DNA of 64,000 nt, taken from positions 57,221,435 through 57,285,434 of the forward strand of contig NC_132904.1 in assembly GCF_047675955.1 (NCBI RefSeq). Reading direction: 5' to 3'. The position numbers and the translations under genes were made by a program. This document shows, one piece after another, positions 26,201 to 34,700 of this stretch. Position 1 is the first letter of the stretch, and every line of letters starts with the position of its first letter. The DNA is from Chlorocebus sabaeus (taxonomy: Eukaryota > Chordata > Mammalia > Primates > Cercopithecidae). The notes under the pieces are model-generated. The model was not told the origin of the DNA. It was given only the letters and a program-made list of their open reading frames with translations, and ran no database searches.

Positions 26201-27202
26201 CTCTTAGAGTCCTAGGAAGCTAAAATATTTGCATAGTTTCCTGCCCTTTGATTCAGGCCATATCTGGTAGCTATTTCAAAAAGTTAGAGAGCCTGTGATA
26301 TAGAATCCTTTCGTTGGTAATCTGACCCACTCCTGAATACCCCATTAACTTTCTCATCTAAGGTCTTACTCTAGAACAAGTTGAGCAATTCAAATTTCTC
26401 TGCTGAATCAAAGTCAAGTAATTCATTCAGATTGTTTACTCTGCATGTAACTTCGCGTCTTCTCAGCTTTCATTTCAGAGTCTGGAAATAGAAGAAAGTG
26501 GAGACTGCACTTCCGACTATGTGACAGTGCACAGTGATGTAGAAAGGAAGAAGGAAATAGGTTTGTGGCCCCTGAGCCTCAGCTCGCTCTGGTTTGCGTT
26601 TGGATCCAGTCTTGAGATGGGAACGAAAAGGAGACGGATCAATCTTCCTTCATCTTCCTGCACCACCTCCACCCCTCCCTGTGGTCTCACCATCACTCCT
26701 TTGTGTTCTTCATTATGGGGGCAAGAATAGAAAGAGGGAGAATCAAAGAACCACTGAAACAGAAATGTGAAAGGCCCATGAGGAAACTAGGAGTCAGAAG
26801 GGGGAAGTTCCATTGAAACAAGTCCTGAGGCTAGAACCAGTTCCCTTAACATCATTGAGTATGGGAGTGTTCGGGAGAGAAAACCAAATTGAAATGTCTT
26901 GGTGTTAATTACCTGTTTAAGGAGTGAGCCGCCTTTATTTTGAAAATGAATTGTGAAAAGCGTATTTCTCAACAATTACCTGAAGGACGATTTTCTTTTT
27001 TCTTCTCTCCAATGCCATGGATATCTGCTGGGTGCTGGACAATGTCTTGCCTGGGCTGGCCTTCAACAAGCTCGGGTGTGTGGCTATGATGTCCCCACCC
27101 CTGTGCTGAGCCCCTCCAGCATCATGCTCATCAGCTTCCAATCGGATGAAAATGGGACCTTCAGGGGCTTTCAGGCTACAGTCTCCTTCATTCCTAAAGC
27201 AG
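11831..27202 (+). CDS. OVCH2: Ovochymase-2 (secreted trypsin-like protease with two CUB domains), 14 coding exons
   Basis: Coding exons are 11831-11918, 13552-13661, 14439-14530, 15898-16070, 16417-16512, 16753-16904, 17717-17906, 19368-19391, 21700-21790, 21914-22038, 22759-22899, 23280-23410, 26467-26560 and 27071-27202. Every junction is GT-AG and the phases join without a stop through residue 546. The protein has a signal peptide (1-about 22), an activation site SR|ILGG after R51, and an S1 protease domain with H92 (TAAHC), D142 (DYDIALL) and S240 (GDSGGS). D234, six residues before S240, predicts cleavage after Lys/Arg. CUB1 (about 311-424; C311, C341, C365, C384) and CUB2 (about 431-543; C431, C458, C485, C506) each keep four cysteines. 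Ovochymase/oviductin proteases act on egg coats in vertebrates. Human OVCH2 is, from memory, named gene/pseudogene; this copy looks intact. The final exon was not identified. Confidence 0.93.
12131..12192. repeat. Nested inverted repeat in OVCH2 intron 1
   Basis: Outer 13-bp perfect arms (12131-12143 and 12180-12192) enclose inner 9-bp perfect arms (12153-12161 and 12167-12175) with a 5-nt loop. All four arms share the TAAGTGAA/TTCACTTA motif. Confidence 0.85.
12530..12730 (+). repeat. MIR element
   Basis: A MIR-like core ('cttagttttctcatctgcaa' and 'gtggggataa') lies in OVCH2 intron 1. Confidence 0.65.
13552..13661 (+). CDS. OVCH2: OVCH2 coding exon 2 (pro-peptide and activation site)
   Basis: The acceptor follows a T-rich tract (TTTTTTCTCAG). 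The exon encodes the pro-region cysteine C33 and the activation sequence SRILGGSQVEKGSYPWQ. The donor is CAA|GTGAGT, phase 0. Confidence 0.93.
13889..14000 (+). repeat. Intron 2 copy of a sequence shared with intron 6
   Basis: This roughly 115-bp segment matches 16999-17115 at high identity by eye (about 85-90%). It is not a repeat family that I recognise. Confidence 0.7.
14439..14530 (+). CDS. OVCH2: OVCH2 coding exon 3 (catalytic His)
   Basis: Encodes the CGGSIVSPQWVITAAHC block with catalytic H92. The acceptor is CATTTTAG and the donor ACAG|GTAAGA. Confidence 0.94.
15898..16070 (+). CDS. OVCH2: OVCH2 coding exon 4 (catalytic Asp)
   Basis: Encodes residues 98-154, including an N-glycosylation site (NVT, 104-106) and DYDIALLK with catalytic D142. 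The donor is TTTG|GTAAAC. Confidence 0.94.
16417..16512 (+). CDS. OVCH2: OVCH2 coding exon 5
   Basis: Encodes the GPICLPE and AGWGRLTE motifs typical of S1 proteases. The acceptor is TTTTCTTCAG and the donor GAAG|GTAAGA. Confidence 0.94.
16753..16904 (+). CDS. OVCH2: OVCH2 coding exon 6
   Basis: Encodes LSQVLQEVNLPIL and FLCTGFPDGGRDACQ. The aspartate in RDACQ (D234) occupies the trypsin specificity-pocket position. The donor is TCAG|GTGGGT. Confidence 0.94.
16962..17115 (+). repeat. Intron 6 mosaic of sequences found in OVCH2 introns 2 and 3
   Basis: 16962-16990 is a 29-bp exact match to 14827-14855 in intron 3. It is followed at about 16999 by the segment related to 13889-14000 in intron 2. 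Confidence 0.75.
17717..17906 (+). CDS. OVCH2: OVCH2 coding exon 7 (catalytic Ser)
   Basis: Begins with GDSGGS (S240) and carries GVTSWGLGCG, then a long loop before SPGIFTD and the C-terminal PWIHKHI helix of the protease domain. The acceptor is GTCTGCAG and the donor CTG|GTAACT. Confidence 0.95.
18228..18450 (+). mobile_element. MER20 (hAT-Charlie type) DNA transposon
   Basis: The text follows MER20: 'gggcaattttgcccccaggg', 'gctgctaaacatcctacaaa' and the closing 'attgagaatccctgg'. It lies in OVCH2 intron 7. Confidence 0.85.
18487..18822 (-). mobile_element. Tigger-type (MER2-like) DNA transposon
   Basis: The left end 'gcctccatatctgcaggttc' and the right end near 'cattgagggacaagtgtata' are the inverted ends of a pogo/Tigger non-autonomous element. 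It sits a few tens of bases from the MER20 copy. The strand is not certain. Confidence 0.7.
19368..19391 (+). CDS. OVCH2: OVCH2 coding exon 8 (24-nt microexon)
   Basis: Encodes NQRKSSR, a short basic linker between the protease and CUB1. The acceptor is TTTCTTTCCCAG and the donor AGAG|GTGGGT. It keeps the frame (phase 1 in, phase 1 out), so skipping it would still leave an open protein. Confidence 0.85.
19946..20261 (+). repeat. Young AluY with an 18-bp target-site duplication
   Basis: Near-consensus AluY with a 12-nt gap in the 'gagaccacggtgaaac' region, a feature I associate with AluYc. Exact 18-bp duplications flank it: 19928-19945 and 20262-20279. It lies in OVCH2 intron 8, sense to the gene. 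Confidence 0.95.
20480..21140 (+). repeat. Old interspersed repeat, family not recognised
   Basis: The purine-rich text is broadly similar in style to 33740-34700 and looks like an ancient multi-copy mammalian repeat. I cannot name the family. Confidence 0.35.
21181..21475 (+). repeat. Alu (J type)
   Basis: Diverged dimeric Alu in OVCH2 intron 8, with both monomers visible and a short A/GAAAG tail. Confidence 0.9.
21700..21790 (+). CDS. OVCH2: OVCH2 coding exon 9 (start of CUB1)
   Basis: Encodes WCSEQDVTVSG and HFPESLHLYYES, including CUB1 cysteine C311. The acceptor is TTTTCCTCCCAG and the donor ACA|GTGAGT. Confidence 0.92.
21914..22038 (+). CDS. OVCH2: OVCH2 coding exon 10 (CUB1)
   Basis: Encodes WCVWTLLVPEEMHVLLSFS and the cysteine in VESCHHNY, typical CUB beta-strand text. 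The donor is ATCG|GTGAGT. Confidence 0.93.
22470..22650 (+). mobile_element. Diverged MER20
   Basis: Weak MER20 similarity: 'tttctcagctggaggtgatg', 'cacatttggcaatgactgag' and a closing 'ctgagaaactt'. It lies in OVCH2 intron 10. Confidence 0.55.
22759..22899 (+). CDS. OVCH2: OVCH2 coding exon 11 (CUB1 end)
   Basis: Encodes KFCAESLPSSILVGSNSLRL, FVSDATDYAAGFNLTY and the inter-CUB linker. The donor is CCTG|GTAAAA. Confidence 0.93.
23280..23410 (+). CDS. OVCH2: OVCH2 coding exon 12 (start of CUB2)
   Basis: Encodes DSGCSYLTVLFEEGLIQSLN, YPENY and NCDWIFQAP, a standard CUB opening with C431 and C458. The donor is TAAG|GTATTG. Confidence 0.93.
23450..23580 (+). repeat. L2 LINE 3' end
   Basis: L2-like tail ('cctagaacctggcacctgac' followed by 'aataaatacttgctgaatga') in OVCH2 intron 12. 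Confidence 0.65.
23690..23855 (+). repeat. Alu right-monomer fragment
   Basis: Single right Alu monomer from 'attagccgggcacagtggca' to the 'gagcgaaactct' end, with an A tail. A separate A-run lies upstream at about 23645-23663. Confidence 0.9.
23870..26460. other. OVCH2 intron 12, 3' two-thirds
   Basis: No further exon is required by the reading frame, and I recognised no repeat with confidence in this long stretch. Confidence 0.45.
26467..26560 (+). CDS. OVCH2: OVCH2 coding exon 13 (CUB2)
   Basis: Encodes LSFQSLEIEESGDCTSDYV, with the CUB cysteine C485. The acceptor is CGTCTTCTCAG; a second AG sits 15 nt downstream. The donor is ATAG|GTTTGT. Confidence 0.9.
27071..27202 (+). CDS. OVCH2: OVCH2 coding exon 14 (CUB2 end)
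   Basis: Encodes RVCGYDVPTPVLSPSSIMLI, SFQSDENGTF and the closing GFQATVSFIPKA. The donor is GCAG|GTAAGA, leaving phase 1, so at least one more exon is needed to end the protein. Confidence 0.92.
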
Positions 27203-27615
27203 GTAAGAAGATACAGTCACCAACTCTTTGGTTCCCAGTTCTAATCCTTGTGATATGAATTAGAGGGCAGTCTTTAGAGCCCAACACGGAGACAGTCAAT
27301 TCTCACTATCTTCAATAATTACATCCTATCAAGCCACCATGGACACTGAACAAGAGAATACTCAGCCATCGCTCCTAGGAAATGTACAGGGTTAGGTGCC
27401 TGCAAGGTACATTTTCATCAGCTGATCAGTACATAAAATTGTTTTATGTGTGTTTCTGTTTAAAGACATCTTATTTAATATATATTGTTGGTTCATTACA
27501 ATGAATTCATGGCCATTAAATTCATGACCAACAGCACTGTGACTCATGTCTGAACAAAGCTTATCTAACACGTGTGTTTTCTATGTGAGGCACATCACAG
27601 ACTTTTGCACTTAGG

Positions 27616-27634
27616 AACACTAGATGGCACTTCA
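27616..27634. promoter_or_regulatory. Possible CTCF-type motif
   Basis: The text 'acactagatggcac' fits the core of the CTCF consensus except at one flank position. This is a pattern match only. Confidence 0.25.
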
Positions 27635-28639
27635 GCACTATGCTTGGGGCCATTTTAAACATTGAGGTCACCAATAAAAAGAACAGACTTGAAAAAAAAA
27701 AGTGCTACTAAATAGACCATGAAAAGGACACTTGTTTATAGGATGAGGGCTGAAGCAAAAAGGCAAAACATTGCCTTGTTTTACTTCATCTGGAAACGTG
27801 TGTCTAACAACGTGTATTTTTGGTCACTCTTCACAAGCCTATGAATGATCCTGAGAACAACATAAGTATCACTTCTGGAGCTGTAAATAATTTTTAGTGA
27901 GTAGGTGAATTCACATATATGGAGTTCACAAAGAATGAGTGACTGTATGTCTGAATCCTGGCCGATCATTACTAGATGTGTAATCTTAAGAAAGAGACAT
28001 CTAAGACTCATTTATTTCAACCCTACTAAGGGAAAACAATGCATCCCTAATAAGAATGCAGTGAGGATTAAATCAAATAAGATACACTTGGCCACAAGCA
28101 AGTGTGCAATACATAACAGAGACAGAAATATGAAGTATCTTCACCAGTTCCAGACCCTGGACATCTGAACTACCTAACCAGCTTCCTTACACATTCTCAC
28201 ACCCATGATTCTTCTTTCCAAACCCCACAAAGTCAGTTTACCTGCTTTCCAAGCTTGTTCATTCTTATCAGTATTAAGCAGCTGCAGATGGCAAAGCCAA
28301 GTTATAGTTAAAATGCCCCACTCTTCATTTGAAATACCTACAGAGTCTAGCTGACTGAGGTGCCCCAGAATTCTAACAATAGCGTCATAAATCATTTTCT
28401 GATAAATCTTCAACCCTGGCCATCTTTGTGGGAGCTGAGTAATTGTATCATACTTATACCCAATATACCCAGATTTAAATATCTCCATATCAGAGGATGA
28501 ATCAATGTTTCTGGAGACATGAGATGTGCCAAATGGACAAACCAACGTTTCTGGTAAGCTGTTTTGGGTACCAAGTGATACACACAGAGTATAATCCAGG
28601 GTTCAACTGGAGAAGCAAGTGATATAGATTTAATTACAT

Positions 28640-29086
28640 CTTCCTCTAAAATATACTGGAGTCCTAACCTCCAGTACCCCAGAATGTGACCTTATTTAGA
28701 GACAGGGTTGTTACAGAGTTAATCAGTTAAAATGAGATTATTAGCCTGGGCCCTAATCCAGTATGACTAGTGTCCTTATTAAAAGGAGAAAATTGGAAGC
28801 AGAGAGACAAACACACACAGGGAGAAGATTGTGTAACGATGAAGGTAGAGGTTGGGGCAATACATCATCTACAGGCCAAGGGGCACCATTAACTGCCAGT
28901 AAACCACCAGAAGCTAGAGGAGAGGCTTGGAGCAGACTCCTCATCAGAGACCTCAGACAGAGTCAACCCTGCCGACACCTTGATCTTGGACTTCTAGCCT
29001 CCAGAATTATGAGACAATAAATTTCTGTTGTTCTAAGCCACCTAGTTTGTGATACTTTGTCATGGCAGCCCTAACAAACTGATACA
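28640..29086 (+). mobile_element. MLT1-type LTR (ERVL-MaLR)
   Basis: Non-coding solo LTR of the MaLR group: 'ccagtaccccagaatgtgac', 'atgactagtgtccttattaa', 'acaccttgatcttggacttc', an AATAAA region and a closing 'ctgataca'. Confidence 0.8.
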
Positions 29087-29450
29087 CCAGAATTGGCTTA
29101 CGCAATTCTGGGGGCTGACTAAGCAGGTAAATCTACAGGCCAGGCGGTCAGAAAGGGAAAATCATAGAAACACTGGAATTCCACAGCATGGGCTGAAGCT
29201 GTTCTTCACAGGCAGAATTTCTTCTCTCTTTTGGGGAAGCCTCAGCCCTGCTTTTAGGGCCTTCAAACTAATCAAGTCAGGTTCACCCAGATTATTCAAG
29301 ATGATCTTCTTTACCTAGAGTCAAATGATTAGGAACTTTACTTACTTCTACAAAATTTCGTTACAGCAACAATTAGATTAGTGTCTGATTTAATAACTGT
29401 GAGTTGTCACCTAGCCAAGCTGACATATCAAAAAAGCCATCACATGGAGC
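29087..29450 (-). mobile_element. MLT2-like LTR (ERVL), antisense, partial
   Basis: The antisense text of an ERVL LTR can be followed, ending in 'cacctagccaagctgacata'. It abuts the MLT1 LTR. Diverged, and assigned from memory of the consensus. Confidence 0.5.
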
Positions 29451-30028
29451 TTCATAGGATGTGGTCATTGTCCCTTTTGCTCAAAGCAACACTGGAATAT
29501 TTCCAGTCACCAGAATACAAGTTTCCATCTCAAGTGAATAATTTAGTGGCAATGACTACTTTCTGTGCCAAATTGTGGTCTCATTCACAAGATCCCACCT
29601 CTGAAAAATAGCAAGTATATCACTATGTTCTAGTGCCAATGAGCATCGAGAAGTTCTGAGCTTTCCGTGTTCCTTGTTTGTCCATGACATCCATTGGCAT
29701 ATATGAGTGACATCTTGTTCCATGTGGAAAACACAGTTGTGAGGAGAGCAGGCAGAAGATGAGGTGGGGAAACTTTTATAGTTTTCCATTTTGATACTTT
29801 ATCAGGAGAAAAGTCAAGCCCTTTATTTTTTATTTTTATTTTTATAAATTTTCTGACACATAGGACACAGAATAATAGAGAGAGTGGAGAATGAAAATTC
29901 CTTTTCCCGAGAAGGGATAAAAGCAGCTGGACTCTTTTTGTTCTGGCTTCTTTGACAATGACCTCATAATGGATGGAAGCCCCGGGTAGAAAAATTTTTG
30001 TGAAGTGTGGCTGCAGTGATTCCTTCTC

Positions 30029-30046
30029 TTGGCCACCAGGGGGTAC
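30029..30046. promoter_or_regulatory. Possible CTCF binding site
   Basis: 'tggccaccagggggtaca' fits the CTCF core consensus at nearly every position. It lies between OVCH2 and CYB5R2. Confidence 0.4.
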
Positions 30047-30404
30047 ATTCAGCAAAGTCATTGCAAAGCACAATATTTCCAAAGACCAAAAAAGAGAACT
30101 ATCATAGCAGTAGTACATTTGGGGAGGGTGTGAGAGGTTGAAGATGAATTTAGTGTGTGCCTGTCAATTTACCTGTGGAATATCCAGCTGCAGATGTCCA
30201 GGAATTAAGAATCAAGCCTGGGATGGGGTGGTCTGGGAAGGAGCAGATAAAGGTGAGAGTTGCAACCCAAAAGAACCTATTTTTAGAGGAAAAAGAGAAA
30301 AGGGAAGACAGAAGAACCAAAGAAAGAGGCTGAAAGGAGCCTGGCATAAGGGGAGGAGGAGAACCAGGACAGACATGGCAGCTGTGGGGAAAGAGATTAG
30401 GTTT

Positions 30405-30772
30405 TGCTGTGGACTGAATGTTTGTACCCCTACCAAATTCATGTGTTGAAGCTTGATCTCCAAAGTGATGATATTTGGAGTGGGTCCTTAGGGAGATAAT
30501 TAGGTTCTGAGGGTGGAGCCCTCATGGATGGGATTAGTTCTTTTATAAGAAGAGATGCACGAGAGCGTGCTTCCTCTCTTTCTGCTCTCCCCCATGTGAG
30601 GATAAAACAAGAAGACAGACATCTTCAAACCAGGAAGGAGGCCCTCGCCAGACATTGGATCTGCCAATACCTTGATCTTGGACTTGGCAGTCTCCAGAAC
30701 TTTGCGAAATAAATTTCTTGTTTAAACCAACAAGTCAATGGTATATTTGTTACAGCAGCCCAAGCAAAGACA
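30405..30772 (+). mobile_element. MLT1-type LTR (ERVL-MaLR)
   Basis: Starts 'tgctgtggactgaatgtttg' and contains 'accttgatcttggacttggc', AATAAATTTC and a closing 'ttacagcagcccaagcaaa'. Solo LTR without internal sequence. Confidence 0.8.
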
Positions 30773-33200
30773 AGGGAGAGAGTCATCAATAATGAAAAAT
30801 GCTGGACAGAATCTAGTAATATAACAGTGGGAAAAGAGGCCTTTGGATTTGGCCATTGGGATGTTTTAGGTAACCTCAGTGAGTCGGAATTCCACGGTCT
30901 GATTGCTAAAGATGGAGAGTGAATAGGAGGTGAGAAAGAGGCTCCCTGGAAGTAGATTTCACTTTCATAAAGAGAGGTCCCCAAGTGTTGTTCTGAGTCT
31001 CTGGCCTCTGTTGCCTGAAGCTCTCAGGTTTCAGGAGTCATAGGGTCATAGAGGCAGTTCCGATACACTAGCATAATCCCAGTAACAATTTATTTCTCAG
31101 CCTTAGCCTTCAATTTTCTCAAAATTATGTCTTAGGCTTTATTATTATTATTCTTCCCACAGCCATCGCTTCTTACAAATAATGTTTTGGGTAACATCAT
31201 ATTTTTTGACAATTTGCACAGAAATATCACATACCTTTTAAGCCACATGGTGGAATCACCTTTCTTTTCATCTATATGAATAAAATGCCCTAAAATATAT
31301 CCCCTGAAAATACATTCTTTTTTTTTCGGGGGCGGAGGGGGGATCTTTATGACCTTAACAGAGATTCCTTGCCTTTAAGGTAGAAAGAAGTCTAACAAGC
31401 TACAGCAGCTTAAAATCCCCACCTTTGCATCAGAAGCATGCCAGGAGTATGCTTTGTTTCTCTCCAGAAATTCTAAACAGCGTAGCAGATGCGGGCATCG
31501 ATTCCCGCTGGGTGAGCGCTCGAGCTGCCATCTTTCTGCTCTCCACAGGACACTTGGGGGCTGGGAGTGTCACTTTGTGGTTTGATGAAACAGCCTCTGG
31601 GTGGAGCTGCTGTGACAACTTATTTAAAATCTTCAGGATGCTCAGGGACACACTACAGACAATTTTAAGAACCTTCTTCTCAGAATTGAATGGTCTGTTC
31701 TAAAAAAAGCTTTCTGTGAATTTTCGGAAATGTTCCACTCTCTGATATGAAGTAAGGGAAAGGGTCCTTCTTTCATAGTTTCAGGATTTTGATTTCCTTT
31801 CTTCCTGCAGATACTTTATAGATTGGGATCAGGCTCAGTATAGACAAATTCATTTGTGAGAATGATGGTGCTTCTTTTTCTCTGTTGTTTTTAATAATTT
31901 TAAAAATCTATTAAACAACAAATGTCTGTCATTTTTAATAATTTAAAGTATGTAGTACTTGCTTGTTCATCATGAAAGAATGGCAACTAACATACATTAA
32001 GTGATAATTACTGTTATGGGTACTCTACAACTCATTTTTAAATCAAAACTTATGTAAAATTAATAATAGCATTAATATATAATTCATTATATGCTAGGCT
32101 TCATTCTAAATGTTTCATATGAATTAACTAATAAAATCATCGTATGACCCTAAGAAGAAAGAATCATCGTCATCATCATACCCATTTTAAAGATGGAGAA
32201 ACCAAGACCTGGAAATGTTCAGTAATAGTCCCCAGCCAGATCATTTGTAAACTGGTGGAGCAGGACTTCATACCTCAGCAACCTTCTACCAGAGTTTGGC
32301 ACAGTGCTACGCTACCTCTCAGGTGGGCATATTTGGGTAGAAATAGAATTGCCTTAATAACACCCAAGTTCCACTTATTCCTGTGCCAACCTGTCATGAA
32401 GGGTCTCAGCTCTTGCAAAATGCCCTTCCAATGTCCTGTAGCCCTCAAGGGGTATCTCACTAGCTGGGTACAAGTATGCTCTCATAGGGCGGTGTGGTTC
32501 TTCTCCCTCCCACTCTGTGTCTACCAGGAACAGCATGTCCCTGCTCAGCCTCCAGCCCTCCTGGGGGACCCTGCCACCTGACTTCTCTGTGTGCCCCCAC
32601 TCTCCTACCAGCTCCTCCACCAAGTCACTGGAAACCCAGCAGTGTCAAGACTCTCATGTTTCTTGTAAAGTGAGAAAGAATGTTTCTCCTCCATGAGAAT
32701 TTCTTCAGTCCCAGTGTTTAAAGCAGACTTTAATGAAACTATTTTTTCAGTTTTGACTTAAAGACCTCAGTCTGGCTTTCCTTGAGATAAGTCTGGCAAG
32801 CTCAAGAGAGGGAGACAAATGCAAGAGGGAGACAAACACAAGAGACAGACACCACGATGTTCTCAGAATTTCCCCCTTAAGATGCTAAGATTTCATTGTC
32901 TCCCCAGACTCTCTGTGCCTGGATCACTGTTCCCTCAACCTAAGTTCCTCCTCAGGAAGCTCCTCAGCACTAAACAAATAAACTTTTTGCTGATTCCATC
33001 CCACCAGTTCATACATCACTGGATATGTCTGAAATCTGCTTAGACTAAAACCGAGACTGCCCATCACACAAGAGAATCAAATATGTCTTATAAATAGACC
33101 ATACGCCTCATTTGTTGGGGCTAATTTGTAGTTACACTTAAGAAGCTAGGGACAAGATGAAAAAGAAATGTGCTCTAATATACCTTACCGAAACTGGATT
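30773..33200. other. Intergenic stretch, OVCH2 to CYB5R2
   Basis: No gene was recognised. A strong-looking splice acceptor (TTTCTTCCTGCAG) ends at 31810; it could open an OVCH2 terminal exon with three codons and a stop, and an ATTAAA lies at 31910-31915. The open frame 32144-32581 has no family resemblance. Confidence 0.4.
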
Positions 33201-33211
33201 TAAGAACCATT

Positions 33212-33246
<35 letters not shown>

Positions 33247-33262
33247 TATATGTGTATATATA
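33212..33262. repeat. (TA)n/(CA)n compound microsatellite
   Basis: A run of TA repeats, then CA repeats, then TATG/TA. A further AT-rich tract lies at about 33688-33735. Confidence 0.9.
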
Positions 33263-33739
33263 TTTGAGGGCAGGCAGCTGGCTTCCCAGGCAGAGTGTCC
33301 CAAGGTGCTCTTCAGGGTCCAGGTCCTCAGCAATGTTGGCCCAGAAACTCAACCATGTCAAGATGCTCACAAGGACGAGGCTCACAAGAAATGAGTTCCC
33401 GACTCAACAAGAGGCTATGCAAACACGAAGTCCGGTATGTGAATGTGTGAGAAGGGCTATTTCTTTCCAGTAAATAGAATATATGTAGCATGAGATCCAT
33501 ACCTCCACTTCTCCTAACTTCTGCTGACAAAGTGTTTTGATGGTCAAGAAAGGTCAGGCATTATCCTCAAGGGCATCTCATCCAGGCATCCAGGTATAGA
33601 ACAGGTCTGCTGACAAAGGATTCTGCAGTGAGAAAAACAGACAACAGTTTAGTGGGGATGGGGAAGCAGATAATAAGCAAAGAAGTAATATATATATTTT
33701 TAAATATTTTGTATATATAAATATACATATATAAGAATG

Positions 33740-34700
33740 CCAGATGGTAATAAATGATACTGAGAAAAATAAATCAGGAATAGGGGATAGTGAATGCAGG
33801 TGGGCAGGGTATTGCAATTGTAAAAAAAATATGGTCAGAGAAGAGCTGATAAAGAGACATCTGAGAAAAGGCCTGAAGGAGTTGAAGGCAAAGGCTATGC
33901 AGATAATAGGGGTTAGAGAATTCCAGGCACAAGGAATGAAAGGCAAGTGCGAAAGACCTGAGGTAAGAGCATGCCTGATATATATGAAAGCCAGCCAGGA
34001 GGTCAGTTATGTCTGGAGAGTCATGAGCATGGGGATATTAGAGAAGGTAGGTGGGAGGGCAGCTTGTGTAGGATGTTATGGGCTAAGGTAAAATTATTGG
34101 CTTTTACTCTAAGTGGAATGGGATGACATCAAATGGAGTAACAGGACCTAAAATCATTTTAACAAGATCACTGTTTCTATTGTATTGAAGTTAGACTGCA
34201 GGAGAGGGAAAGGGAGGAAGCAGAGAGATCAGTTAGGAGACTATTGCAATAATCAACGTAAGATACTGAGATCTGAATGCTAATGGTGGAAGTGGTAAGT
34301 CAGATTCTGGACATATTTTCAAGAAAAAACCAACAGGATCCCCTGATATATTGGATGTGAGGTGTGAAAGAGAGACATCAAAAGTGACCCTGGGGCTTTT
34401 GACCTGATCAACTGGAAGTATGACATAGACCAAGGTATCAGAATTCGGGGTCGGGGCGGGCGGGGGCGATAGAGACCAGGAGTTAGTATTTGATCATGCC
34501 AAGTTTGATTCACCTGTTCATTGAAAAGGATATACCAAGTGGGCAGTTGGATATATGAATGTGGAGTTCAGAGGACTGACCCATCCTGGATACGAAAACT
34601 TCAAAACTATGAGCATATTGTTGATATTTAAACCCAGGATGCAGGACAAGATCACCAAAGGAGCTGTCTGTGATTTGAGCCCTGGGACACTCCAACATTT
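33740..34700 (+). repeat. Ancient interspersed repeat, family not recognised
   Basis: Contains phrases common to a high-copy old mammalian repeat ('gaattccaggcacaaggaat', 'ggagactattgcaataatca', 'attctggacatattttcaag'). I cannot name the family. The open frame 33744-34091 falls inside it and is not a gene. Confidence 0.55.
34447..34466 (+). other. G-quadruplex-forming motif
   Basis: Four G runs (4, 4, 3 and 5) separated by loops of 1-2 nt, standing alone in AT-rich surroundings. Confidence 0.8.

Noticed and set aside
29630..30118. 162-residue open frame, minus strand
   Set aside because: The longest frame in the window, but it has no recognisable domain, ordinary composition and no splice or promoter support. 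It partly lies beside LTR sequence, so it is most likely a chance frame.
33212..33262. Possible functional Z-DNA or CRISPR-like repeat
   Set aside because: An ordinary TA/CA microsatellite; there are no spacers or direct-repeat arrays anywhere in the window.
33744..34091. 115-residue frame
   Set aside because: Lies in an ancient interspersed repeat.
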